A stretch of DNA of 64,000 bases from Gymnothorax reevesii. Lineage: Eukaryota; Chordata; Actinopteri; Anguilliformes; Muraenidae. A model generated the notes under the pieces. That model ran no database searches, was not told the DNA's origin, and saw nothing but the letters and a program-made list of their open reading frames with translations. Location of the stretch: contig CM056584.1 of NCBI GenBank assembly GCA_029721435.1, positions 9,196,395-9,260,394 of the forward strand, read 5' to 3'. How positions within the stretch are numbered: the stretch's first letter is position 1; the number at the start of each line of letters is the position of its first letter. The position numbers and the translations under genes are program-made. Shown in pieces: positions 9,271-22,034 of this stretch.

Positions 9271-12200
9271 TTTCAGCTTAACCCTGTTTGTGTAAAATGG
9301 AAATTGAGTGAAGTTAATGTTTAAATGCTAATGCTAACATGCTAATGCTAGCGATCTAATGTGAGTGCTAATATCTGGTCATTTTCATACTGTACATGTC
9401 CTCTGTGATGTAAATAGGAGATCAGATGGCATTTCAGCTTTACCCTTCTTGTATAATAAAAAAATTGAGTAATGTTAATGTTTAAATGCTAAAGCTAACA
9501 TGCTAATGCTAGCGGTCTAATGTGAGTTCTAATATCTGGTCATTTTCATACTGTACGTGTCCTCTATGATGTTAATAGGAGATCAGATGGCATTTCAGCT
9601 TAACCCTTCTTGTGTAAAATGGAAATTGAGTGACATGAATGTTTTAATACTAATGCTAACATGCTAATGCTAGCGCTCTAATGTGAGTGCTAATATGTGG
9701 TCATTTTCATACTGTACGTGTCCTCTATGATGGGAATATGGGATCAGATGGCATTTCAGCTTAACCCTGTTTGTGTAAAATGGAAATTGAGTGACGTTAA
9801 TGTTTAAATGCTAATGCTAACATGCAAATGCTAGCGATCTAATATGAGTGCTAATATCTGGTCATTTTCATACTGTACGTGTCCTCTATGATGTTAATAG
9901 GAGATCAGATGGCATTTCAGCGTAACCCTGCTTGTGTAAAATGGAAATTTAGTGACGTTAATGTTTGAATGCTCATGCTAACATGCTAATGCTAGCGATC
10001 TAATGTGAGTGCTAATATCTGGTCATTTTCATACTGTACGTGTCCTCTATGATGGGAGTATGGGATCAGATGGCATTTCAGCTTAACCCTGCTTGTGTAC
10101 AATGGAAATTTAGTGACGTTAATGTTTGAATGCTAATGCTAACATGCTAATGCTAGCGATCTAATGTGGGTGCTAATATCTGGTCATTTTCATACTGTAC
10201 GTGTCCTCTATGATGGGAGTATGGGATCAGATGGCATTTCAGCTTAACCCTGCTTGTGTAAAATGGAAATTGAGTGACGTTAATGTTTGAATACTAATGC
10301 TAACATGCTAATGCTAGCAATCTAATGTGAGTGCTAATATCTGGTCATTTTCATACTGTACGTGTCCTCTATGATGGGAGTATGGGATCAGATGGCATTT
10401 CAGCTTAACCCTGCTTGTGTAAAATAGAAATTGAGTGATGTTAATGTTTGAATGCTAATGCTAACATGCTAATGCTAGCGATCTAATGTGAGTTCTAATA
10501 TCTGGTCATTTTCATACTGTAAGTGTCCTCTATGATGTTAGTATGAGATCAGATGGCATTTCTCCTTCACCCTTCTTGTATGATGAGCAAATTGAGTAAT
10601 GTTAATGTTTCAATGCTAATGCTAACATGCTAATGCTAGCGATCTAATGTGAGTGCTAATAGTTGGTCATTTTCATACTGTACGTGTCCTCTATGATGTT
10701 AATTGGAGATCAGATGGCATTTCAGCTTAACCCTTCTTGTATAATAAAAAAATTGAGTAATGTTAATGTTTAAATGCTAATGCTAACATGCTAATGCTAG
10801 CGATCTAATGTGAGTTCTAATATCTGGTCATTTTCATACTATACGTGTCCTCTATAATGTTAATAGGAGATTAGATGGCATTTCAGCTTAACCCTTCTTG
10901 TGTAAAATGGAAATTGAGTGACATTAATGTTTTAATACTAATGCTAACATGCTAATGCTAGCGATCTAATGTGAGTGCTAATATCTGGTCATTTTCATAC
11001 TGTACGTGTCCTCTATGATGTTAATAGGAGATCAGATGGCATTTCAGCTTAACCCTGCTTGTGTAAAATGGAAATTTAGTGACGTTAATGTTTGAATGCT
11101 AATGCTAACATGCTAATGCTAGCGATCTAATGTGAGTGCTAATATCTGGTCATTTTCATACTGTACGTGTCCTCTATGATGGGAGTATGGGATCAGATGG
11201 CATTTCAGCTTAACCCTGCTTGTGTAAAATGGAAATTGAGTGAAGTTAATGTTGGAATACTAATGCTAACATGCTTATGCTAGCAATCTAATGTGAGTGC
11301 CAATATCTGGTGATTTTCATACTGAACGTGTCCTCTATGATTGGAGTATGGGATCAGATGGCATTTCAGCTTTACCCTGCTTGTGTAAAATAAAAATTGA
11401 GTGACGTTAATGTTTGAATGCTAATGCTAACATGCTAATGCTCGTGATCTAATGTGAGTGCTAATATCTGGTCATTTTCATACTGTACGTGTCCTCTATG
11501 ATGTTAGTATGAGATCAGATGGCATTTCTCCTTCACCCTTCATGTATTATAAGCAAATTGGGAAATGTTAATGTTTCAATGCTAATGCTAACATGCTGAT
11601 GCTAACATGCTAATGCTAGCAATCTCATGTGAGTGCTCATACCTGGTCATTTTCATACTGTACATGTCTTCTATGATGGGAGTATGGGATCAGATGGCAT
11701 TTCAGCTTAACCCTGCTTGTGTAAAATGGAAATTGAGTGACGTTAATGTTTGAATGCTAATGCTAACATGCTAATGCTAGCGATCTAATGTGAGTTCTAA
11801 TATCTGGTCATTTTTATACTACACGTATCCTCTATGATGTTCATAGGAGATCAGATGGCATTTCAGCTTAACCCTTCTTGTTTAAAATGGAAATTGAGTT
11901 ATGTTAATGTTTCAATGCTAATGCTAACATGCTAATGCTAGCGCTCTAATGTGAATGCTAATATGTGGTCATTTTTATACTGTACGTGTCCTCTATGATG
12001 TTAATAGGAGATCAGATGGCATTTCAGCTTAACCCTGCTTGTGTAAAATGGGAATTGAGCGATGTTAATGTTTAAATGCTAATGCTAACATGCTAATGCT
12101 AGCGATCTAATGTGAGTGCTAATATCTGGTCATTTTCATACTATACGTGTCCTTTATGATGTTAATAGGAGATCAGATGGCATTTCAGCTTAACCCTTGT

Positions 12201-14850
12201 GTAAAATGGAAATTGAGTGATGTTAATGTTTAAATGCTAATGCTAACATGCTAATGCTAGCGCTCTAATGTGAGTGCTAATATCTGGTCATTTTCATACT
12301 GTACGTGTCCTCTATGATGGGAATATGGGATCAGATGGCATTTCAGCATAACCCTGCTTGTGTAAAATGGAAATTGAGTGACGTTAATGTTTGAATACTA
12401 ATGCTAACATGCTAATGCTAGCAATCTAATGTGAGTGCTAATACCTGGTCATTTTCATATTGCACATGTCCTCTATGATGGAAGTATGGGATCAGATGGC
12501 ATTTCAGCTTAACCCTGCTTGTGTAAAATGGAAATTGAGTGACGTTAATGTTTGAATGCTTATGCTAACATGCTAATGCTAGCGTTCTAATGTGAGTTCT
12601 AATATCTGGTCATTTTCATACTATACGTGTCCTCTTTGATGTTAATAGGAGATCAGATGGCATTTCAGCTTAACCCTTCTTGTGTAAAATGGAAATTGAG
12701 TGATGTTAATGTCTAAATGCTAATGCTAACATGCTAATGCTAGCGATCTAATGTGAGTGCTTATACCTGGTCATTTTCATACTGTACGTGTCCTCTATGA
12801 TGAGAATATGGGATCAGATGGCATTTCAGCTTCACCCTGTTTGTGTAAAATGGAAATTGAGTGACGTTAATGTTTAAATGCTAATGCTAACATGCAAATG
12901 CTAGCGATCTAATGTGAGTGCTAATATCTGGTCATTTTCATACTGTACGTGTCCTCTATGATGTTAATAGGAGATCAGATGGCATTTCAGCTTAACCCTG
13001 CTTGTGTAAAATAGAAATTGAGTGACGTTAATGTTTGAATGCTAATGCTAACATGCTAATGCTAGTGATCTAATGTGAGTGCAAATATCTGGTCATTTTC
13101 ATACTGTACGTGTCCTCTATGATGTTAGTATGAGATCAGATGGCATTTCTCCTTCACCCTTCTTGTATTATAAGCAAATTGAGTAATGTTAATGTTTCGA
13201 TGCTAATGATAACATGCTGATGCTAACATGCTAATGCTAGCAATCTAATGTGAGTGCTAATACCTGGTCATTTTCATACTGTACATGTCCTCTATGATGG
13301 GAGTATGGGATCAGATGGCATTTCAGCTTAACCCTGCTTGTGTAAAATGGAAATTGAGTGACGTTAACGTTTGAATGCTAATGCTAACATGCTAATGCTA
13401 GCTATCTAATGAGAGTTCTAATATCTGGTCATTTTCATACTATACGTGTCCTCTTTGATGTTAATAGGAGATCAGATGGCATTTCAGCTTAACCCTTCTT
13501 TTTTAAAATGGAAATTGAGTGATTTTAATGTTTAAATGCTAATGCTAACATGCTATTGCTAGCGATCTAATGTGAGTGCTAATACCTGGTCATTTTCATA
13601 CTGTACGTGTCCTCTATGATGAGAATATGGGATCAGATGGCATTTCAGCTTAACCCTGTTTGTGTAAAATGGAAATTGAGTGAAGTTAATGTTTAAATGC
13701 TAATGCTAACATGCTAATGCTAGCGATCTAATGTGAGTGCTAATATCTGGTCATTTTCATACTGTACATGTCCTCTATGATGTAAATAGGAGATCAGATG
13801 GCATTTCAGCTTTACCCTTCTTGTATAATAAAAAAATTGAGTAATGTTAATGTTTAAATGCTAATGCTAACATGCTAATGCTAGCGATCTAATGTGAGTT
13901 CTAATATCTGGTCATTTTCATACTGTACGTGTCCTCTATGATGTTAATAGGAGATCAGATGGCATTTCAGCTTAACCCTTCTTGTGTAAAATGGAAATTG
14001 AGTGACATGAATGTTTTAATACTAATGCTAACATGCTAATGCTAGCGCTCTAATGTGAGTGCTAATATGTGGTCATTTTCATACTGTACGTGTCCTCAAT
14101 GATGGGAATATGGGATCAGATGGCATTTCAGCTTAACCCTGTTTGTGTAAAATGGAAATTGAGTGACGTTAATGTTTAAATGCTAATGCTAACATGCAAA
14201 TGCTAGCGATCTAATATGAGTGCTAATATCTGGTCATTTTCATACTGTACGTGTCCTCTATGATGTTAATAGGAGATCAGATGGCATTTCAGCGTAACCC
14301 TGCTTGTGTAAAATGGAAATTTAGTGACGTTAATGTTTGAATGCTCATGCTAACATGCTAATGCTAGCGATCTAATGTGAGTGCTAATATCTGGTCATTT
14401 TCATACTGTACGTGTCCTCTATGATGGGAGTATGGGATCAGATGGAATTTCAGCTTAACCCTGCTTGTGTACAATGGAAATTTAGTGACGTTAATGTTTG
14501 AATGCTAATGCTAACATGGTAATGCTAGCGATCTAATGTGAGTGTTAATATCTGGTCATTTTCATACTACACGTGTCCTCTATGATGTTAATAGGAGATC
14601 AGATGGCATTTCAGCTTAACCCTTCTTGTTTAAAATGGAAATTGAGTGATGTTAATGTTTAAATGCTAATGTTAACATGCTAATTCTAGCGCTGTAATGT
14701 GAGTGCTAATATGTGGTCATTTTCATACTGTACGTCTCCTCTATGATGGGAATATGGGATCAGATGGCATTTCAGCTTAACCCTGTTTGTGTAAACTGGA
14801 AATTGAGTGACGTTAATGTTTAAATGCTAATGCTAACATGCTAATGCTAG
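9271..14850 (+). repeat. Roughly 37-monomer higher-order block, copy 2
   Basis: Copy of 3290-8870. Relative to copy 1 it lacks one monomer near 10.2 kb and one near 11.2 kb, where copy 1 has near-duplicate neighbours. It gains monomers near 11.8 kb (an ACACGTATCC/TTCATAGG monomer, also present at 1.6 kb) and near 12.6 kb (a GTCTAAATGC monomer). The block ends about 14850, where the 8-monomer pair takes over. Its first 800 bp (9260-10073) also repeat 7650-8463 at exactly 1610 bp, ten monomers. Confidence 0.82.
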
Positions 14851-15359
14851 CGATCGAATGTGAGTGCTAATATCTGGTCATTTTCATACTATACGTGTCC
14901 TTTATGATGTTAATAGGAGATCAGATGGCATTTCAGCTTAACCCTTGTGTAAAATGGAAATTGAGTGATGTTAATGTTTAAATGCTAATGCTAACATGCT
15001 AATGCTAGCGCTCTAATGTGAGTGCTTATATCTGGTCATTTTCATACTGTACGTGTCCTCTATGATGGGAATATGGGATCAGATGGCATTTCAGCATAAC
15101 CCTGCTTGTGTAAAATGGAAATTGAGTGACGTTAATGTTTGAATACTAATGCTAACATGCTAATGCTAGCAATCTAATGTGAGTGCTAATACCTGGTCAT
15201 TTTCATATTGCACATGTCCTCTATGATGAAAGTATGGGATCAGATGGCATTTCAGCTTAACCCTGCTTGTGTAAAATGGAAATTGAGTGACGTTAATGTT
15301 TAAATGCTAATGCTAACATGCTAATGCTAGCGCTCTAATGTGAGTGCTAATATCTGGTC
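14075..15359 (+). repeat. 8-monomer tandem unit (1285 bp), copy 1
   Basis: TCCTCAATGATGG at 14093 recurs at 15378, and GATGGAATTTCAGC at 14441 recurs at 15726. Both shifts are 1285 bp, which equals 8 x 161 - 3 because one 158 bp monomer (14901) is included. The two copies are adjacent. They share rare spellings such as ACATGGTAATGC, GTTAACATGC, GTAAACTGG and GATCGAATG. Near 15300 this copy carries the join: its last monomer switches from the sequence seen at 16.58 kb back to that at 14.05 kb. Confidence 0.9.
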
Positions 15360-16585
15360 ATTTTCATACTGTACGTGTCCTCAATGATGGGAATATGGGA
15401 TCAGATGGCATTTCAGCTTAACCCTGTTTGTGTAAAATGGAAATTGAGTGACGTTAATGTTTAAATGCTAATGCTAACATGCAAATGCTAGCGATCTAAT
15501 ATGAGTGCTAATATCTGGTCATTTTCATACTGTACGTGTCCTCTATGATGTTAATAGGAGATCAGATGGCATTTCAGCGTAACCCTGCTTGTGTAAAATG
15601 GAAATTTAGTGACGTTAATGTTTGAATGCTCATGCTAACATGCTAATGCTAGCGATCTAATGTGAGTGCTAATATCTGGTCATTTTCATACTGTACGTGT
15701 CCTCTATGATGGGAGTATGGGATCAGATGGAATTTCAGCTTAACCCTGCTTGTGTACAATGGAAATTTAGTGACGTTAATGTTTGAATGCTAATGCTAAC
15801 ATGGTAATGCTAGCGATCTAATGTGAGTGTTAATATCTGGTCATTTTCATACTACACGTGTCCTCTATGATGTTAATAGGAGATCAGATGGCATTTCAGC
15901 TTAACCCTTCTTGTTTAAAATGGAAATTGAGTGATGTTAATGTTTAAATGCTAATGTTAACATGCTAATTCTAGCGCTGTAATGTGAGTGCTAATATGTG
16001 GTCATTTTCATACTGTACGTCTCCTCTATGATGGGAATATGGGATCAGATGGCATTTCAGCTTAACCCTGTTTGTGTAAACTGGAAATTGAGTGACGTTA
16101 ATGTTTAAATGCTAATGCTAACATGCTAATGCTAGCGATCGAATGTGAGTGCTAATATCTGGTCATTTTCATACTATACGTGTCCTTTATGATGTTAATA
16201 GGAGATCAGATGGCATTTCAGCTTAACCCTTGTGTAAAATGGAAATTGAGTGATGTTAATGTTTAAATGCTAATGCTAACATGCTAATGCTAGCGCTCTA
16301 ATGTGAGTGCTAATATCTGGTCATTTTCATACTGTACGTGTCCTCTATGATGGGAATATGGGATCAGATGGCATTTCAGCATAACCCTGCTTGTGTAAAA
16401 TGGAAATTGAGTGACGTTAATGTTTGAATACTAATGCTAACATGCTAATGCTAGCAATCTAATGTGAGTGCTAATACCTGGTCATTTTCATATTGCACAT
16501 GTCCTCTATGATGAAAGTATGGGATCAGATGGCATTTCAGCTTAACCCTGCTTGTGTAAAATGGAAATTGAGTGACGTTAATGTT
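15360..16585 (+). repeat. 8-monomer tandem unit (1285 bp), copy 2
   Basis: Second copy of 14075-15359, near identical. After about 16585 the sequence instead follows 12.55-13.1 kb (TTTGAATGCTTATGC, GCGTTCTAATG, GTCTAAATGC) at a shift of 4033 bp. That is the original right flank from before the 8-monomer duplication. Confidence 0.88.
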
Positions 16586-17130
16586 TGAATGCTTATGCTA
16601 ACATGCTAATGCTAGCGTTCTAATGTGAGTTCTAATATCTGGTCATTTTCATACTATACGTGTCCTCTTTGATGTTAATAGGAGATCAGATGGCATTTCA
16701 GCTTAACCCTTCTTGTGTAAAATGGAAATTGAGTGATGTTAATGTCTAAATGCTAATGCTAACATGCTAATGCTAGCGATCTAATGTGAGTGCTTATACC
16801 TGGTCATTTTCATACTGTACGTGTCCTCTATGATGAGAATATGGGATCAGATGGCATTTCAGCTTCACCCTGTTTGTGTAAAATGGAAATTGAGTGACGT
16901 TAATGTTTAAATGCTAATGCTAACATGCAAATGCTAGCGATCTAATGTGAGTGCTAATATCTGGTCATTTTCATACTGTACGTGTCCTCTATGATGTTAA
17001 TAGGAGATCAGATGGCATTTCAGCTTAACCCTGCTTGTGTAAAATAGAAATTGAGTGACGTTAATGTTTGAATGCTAATGCTAACATGCTAATGCTAGTG
17101 ATCTAATGTGAGTGCAAATATCTGGTCATT
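16148..17130 (+). repeat. Copy of the 12.1-13.1 kb segment
   Basis: GTCTAAATGC at 12711 recurs at 16744, a shift of 4033 bp (25 x 161 + 14 - 6). The match runs from the 158 bp monomers (12153/16186) to just before the next B monomer (13116/17149). There the copies part: TTTTCAAACTGTCAGTG here against TTTTCATACTGTACGTG there, and the following B monomers are different subtypes. This is the boundary between the left region and the middle region of the array. Confidence 0.8.
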
Positions 17131-17148
17131 TTCAAACTGTCAGTGTCC

Positions 17149-19591
17149 TCTATGATGTTAGTATGAGATCAGATGGCATTTCTCCTTCACCCTTCTTGTA
17201 TTATAAGCAAATTGAGTAATGTTAATGTTTCAATGCTAATGCAAACATGCTGATGCTAACATGCTAATGCTAGCAATCTAATGTGAGTGCTAATACCTGG
17301 TCATTTTCATACTGTACATGTCTTCTATGATGGGAGTATGGGATCAGACGGCATTTCAGCTTAACCTTGCTTGTGTAAAATGGAAATTGAGTGACGTTAA
17401 TGTTTTAATGCTAATGCTAACATGCTAATGCTAGTGATCTAATGTGAGTGCTAATACCTGGTCATTTTCATACTGTACATGTCCTCTATGATGGGAGTAT
17501 GAGATCAGATGGCTTTTCAGCTTAACCCTGCTTGTGTTAAATGGAAATTGAGTGACGTTAATGTTTGAATGCCAATGCTAACATGTTAATGCTAGCGATC
17601 TAATGTGAGTTCTAATATCTGGTCATTTTCATACCATACTTGTCCTCTATGATGTTAATAGGAGATCAGATGGCATTTCAGCTTAACCCTGCTTGTGTAC
17701 AATGGAAATTTAGTGAGGCTAATGTTTGAATGCTAATGCTAACATGCTAATGCTAGCGATCTAATGTGAGTGCTAATATCTGGTCATTTTCATACTACAC
17801 GTGTCCTCTATGATGTTAATAGGACATCAGATGGCATTTCAGCTTAACCCTTCTTGTTTAAAATGGAAATTGAGTGATGTTAATGTTTAAATGCTAATGC
17901 TAACATGCTAATGCTAGCGCTCTAATGTGAGTGCTAATATGTGGTCATTTTCATACTGTACGTGTCCTCTATGATGGGAATATGGGATCAGATGGCATTT
18001 CAGCTTAACCCTGTTTGTGTAAATTGGAAATTGAGTGACGTTAATGTTTAAATGCTAATGCTACCATGCAAATTCTAGCGATCTAATGTGAGTGCTAATA
18101 TCCGGTCATTTTCATACTGTACGTGTCCTCTATGATGTTAATAGGAGATCAGATGGCATTTCAGCTTAACCCTGCTTGTGTAAAATGTAAATTTAGTGAC
18201 GTTAATGTTTAAATGCTAATGCTAACATGCTAATGCTAGCGATCTAATGTGAGTGCTAATATCTGGTCATTTTCATACTGTACGTGTCCTCTATGATGGG
18301 AGTATGGGATCAGATGGCATTTCAGCTTAACCCTGCTTGTGTAAAATGGAAATTGAGTGAAGTTAATGTTGGAATACTAATGCTAACATGCTTATGCTAG
18401 CAATCTATTGTGAGTGCCAATATCTGGTGATTTTCATACTGTACGTGTCCTCTATGATTGGAGTATGGGATCAGATGGCATTTCAGCTTAACCCTGCTTG
18501 TGTAAAATAGAAATTGAGTGATGTTAATGTTTGAATGCTAATGCTAACATGCTAATGCTAGTGATCTAATGTGAGTGCAAATATCTGTTCATTTTCATAC
18601 TGTACGTGTCCTCTATGATGTTAGTATGAGATCAGATGGCATTTCTCCTTCACCCTTCTTGGATTATAAGCAAATTGAGTTATGTTAATGTTTCGATGCT
18701 AATGCTAACATGCTGATGCTAACATGCTAATGCTATCAATCTAATGTGAGTGCTAATACCTGGTCATTTTCATACTGTACATGTCCTCTATGATGAGAAT
18801 ATGGGATCAGATGGCATTTCAGCTTAACCCTGTTTGTGTAAAATGGAAATTGAGTGAAGTTAATGTTTAAATGCTAATGCTAACATGCTAATCCTAGCGA
18901 TCTAATGTGAGTGCTAATATCTGGTCATTTTCATACTGTACATGTCCTCTATGATGTAAATAGGAGATCAGATGGCATTTCAGCTTTACCCTTCTTGTAT
19001 AATAAAAAAATTGAGTAATGTTAATGTTTAAATGCTAAAGCTAACATGCTAATTCTAGCGATCTAATGTGAGTGCTAATAAATGGTCATTTTCATACTGT
19101 ACGTGTCCTCTATGATGAGAATATGGGATCAGATGGCATTTCAGCTTAACCCTGTTTGTGTAAAATGGAAATTGAGTGAAGTTAATGTTTAAATGCTAAT
19201 GCTAACATGCTAATCCTAGCGATCTAATGTGAGTGCTAATATCTGGTCATTTTCATACTGTACATGTCCTCTATGATGTAAATAGGAGATCAGATGGCAT
19301 TTCAGCTTTACCCTTCTTGTATAATAAAAAAATTGAGTAATGTTAATGTTTAAATGCTAAAGCTAACATGCTAATGCTAGCGATCTAATGTGAGTTCTAA
19401 TATCTGGTCATTTTCATACTGTACGTGTCCTCTATGATGTTAATAGGAGATCAGATGGCATTTCAGCTTAACCCTTCTTGTGTAAAATGGAAATTGAGTG
19501 ACATTAATGTTTTAATACTAATGCTAACATGCTAATGCTAGCGATCTAATGTGAGTGCAAATATCTGGTCATTTTCATACTGTAAGTGTCC
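17149..19591 (+). repeat. Mosaic of monomers with no long higher-order copy of its own
   Basis: The stretch holds 15 monomers, including B types at 17149 and 18612 and C types at 18948 and 19270. The B monomer at 17149 begins the subtype with ATGCAAACATGCTG that recurs at 23351, 30855 and 39662. Around 17807-18128 the monomers resemble those of 14.6-14.9 kb. At 18290-18611 they resemble 5513-5834 (TTGGAATACT, ATGATTGGAG). It reads as a patchwork of the left and middle regions. Confidence 0.75.
18787..19430 (+). repeat. Two-monomer (322 bp) tandem duplication
   Basis: An A-type monomer with AATCCTAGCG followed by a C-type monomer (18787-19108) is repeated at once (19109-19430). ATCCTAG lies at 18891 and 19213, exactly 322 bp apart. 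The first C monomer carries AATTCTAGCG and TAATAAATGG near 19055-19085, while the second keeps the usual spelling. The pair is the seed of the left edge of the 3101 bp unit at 24.5 kb. Confidence 0.9.
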
Positions 19592-21780
19592 TCTATGATG
19601 TTAGTATGAGATCAGATGGCATTTCTCCTTCACCCTTCTTGTATTATAAGCAAATTGAGTAATGTTAATGTTTCAATGCTAATGCTAACATGCTGATGCT
19701 AACATGCTAATGCTAGCAATCTAATGTGAGTGCTAATACCTGGTCATTTTCAGACTGTACATGTCCTCTATGATGGGAGTATGGGATCAGATGGCATTTC
19801 AGCTTAACCCTGCTTGTGTAAAATGGAAATTGAGTGACGTTAACGTTTGAATGCTAATGCTAACATGCTAATGCTAGCTATCTAATGAGAGTTCTAATAT
19901 CTGGTCATTTTCATACTATACGTGTCCTCTTTGATGTTAATAGGAGATCAGATGGCATTTCAGCTTAACCCTTCTTTTTTAAAATGGAAATTGAGTGATT
20001 TTAATGTTTAAATGCTAATGTTAACATGCTATTGCTAGCGATCTAATGTGAGTGCTAATACCTGGTCATTTTCATACTGTACGTGTCCTCTATGATGAGA
20101 ATATGGGATCAGATGGCATTTCAGCTTAACCAGGTTTGTGTAAAATGGAAATTGAGTGAAGTTACTGTTTAAATGCTAATGCTAACATGTTAATGCTAGC
20201 GATCTATTGTGAGTGCTAATATCTGGTCATTTTCATACTGTACGTGTCCTCTATGATGGGAGTATGGGATCAGATGGCATTTCAGCTTAACCCTGCTTGT
20301 GTAAAATAGAAATTGAGTGATGTTAATGTTTGAATGCTAATGCTAACATGCTAATGCTAGTGATCTAATGTGAGTGCTAATATCTGGTCATTTTCATACT
20401 GTAAGTGTCCTCTATGATGGGAGTATGGGATCAGATGGCATTTCAGCTTAACCCTGCTTGTGTAAAATGGAAATTGAGTGACGTTAATGTTTGAATACTA
20501 ATGCTAACATGCTATTGCTAGCAATCTAATGTGAGTGCTAATATCTGGTCATTTTCATACTGTACGTGTCCTCTATGATGGGAGTATGGGATCAGATGGC
20601 ATTTCAGCTTAACCCTGCTTGTGTAAAATAGAAATTGAGTGATGTTAATGTTTGAATGCTAATGCTAACATGCTAATGCTAGAGATCTAATGTGAGTGCT
20701 AATATCTGGTCATTTTCAAACTGTAAGTGTCCTCTATGATGTTAGTATGAGATCAGATGGCATTTCTCCTTCACCCTTCTTGTATTATAAGCAAATTGAG
20801 TAATGTTAATGTTTCAATGCTAATGCTAACATGCTGATGCTAACATGCTAATGCTAGCAATCTAATGTGAGTGCTAATACCTGTTCATTTTCATACTGTA
20901 CATGTCTTCTATGATGGGAGTATGGGATCAGATGGCATTTCAGCTTAACCCTGCTTGTGAAAAATGGAAATTGAGTGACGTTAATGTTTGAATGCTAATG
21001 CTAACATGCTAATGCTAGCGATCTAATGTGAGTGCTAATACCTGGTCATTTTCATACTGTACATGTCCTCTATGATGGGAGTATGAGATCAGATGGCTTT
21101 TCAGCTTAACCCTGCTTCTGTAAATTGGAAATTGAGTGACGTTAATGTTTGAATGCTAATGCTAACATGCTAATGCTAGCGATCTAATGTGAGTTCTAAT
21201 ATCTGGTCATTTTCATGCCATACGTGTCCTTTATGATGTTAATAGGAGATCAGATGGCATTTCAGGTTAACCCTGCTTGTGTACAATGGAAATTTAGTAA
21301 CGTTAATGTTTGAATGCTAATGCTAACATACTAATGCTAGCGATCTAATGTGAGTGCTAATATCTGGTCATTTTCATACTGTAAGTGTCCTCTATGATGT
21401 TAGTATGAGATCAGATGGCATTTCTCCTTCACCCTTCTTGTATTATAAGCAAATTGAGTAATGTTAATGTTTCAATACTAATGCTAACATGCTGATGCTA
21501 ACATGCTAATGCTAGCAATCTAATGTGAGTGCTAATACCTGGTCATTTTCATACTGTACATGTCTTCTATGATGGGAGTATGGGATCAGATGGCATTTCA
21601 GCTTAACCCTGCTTGTGTAAAATGGAAATTGTGTGACGTTAATATTTGAATGCTAATGCTAACATGCTAATGCTAGCGATCTAATGTGGGTGCTAATACC
21701 TGGTCATTTTCATACTGTACATGTCCTCTATGATGGGAGTATGAGATCAGATGGCTTTTCAGCTTAACCCTGCTTGTGTA
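19592..21780 (+). repeat. Diverged relative of the 3101 bp higher-order unit
   Basis: B monomers at 19592, 20733 and 21391 have spacings of 1141 and 658 bp (7 and 4 monomers). The 3101 bp unit has the spacings 1141, 1302 and 658, so one monomer is missing between the last two. The match to 25311-25950 is at 5719 bp and that to 26291-27660 is at 5880 bp; the step between them is one monomer. Shared rare spellings include AACCAGGTTTGTG, GTTACTGTTT, CTTGTGAAAAATGG and TTGTGTGACG. It probably preserves an earlier state of the unit. Confidence 0.8.
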
Positions 21781-22034
21781 AAATAGAAATTTAATGACGT
21801 TCATGTTTGAATGCTAATGCTAACATGCTAATGCTAGCGATCTAATGTGAGTGCTAATATCTGGTCATTTTCATACTAAACGTGTCCTCTATGATGTTAA
21901 TAGGAGATCAGATGGCATTTCAGCTTAACCCTGCTTGTGTAAAATGGAAATTTAATGACTTTCATGTTTGAATGCTAATGCTAACATGCTAATGCTAGCG
22001 ATCTAATGTGAGTGCTAATATCTGGTCATTTTCA

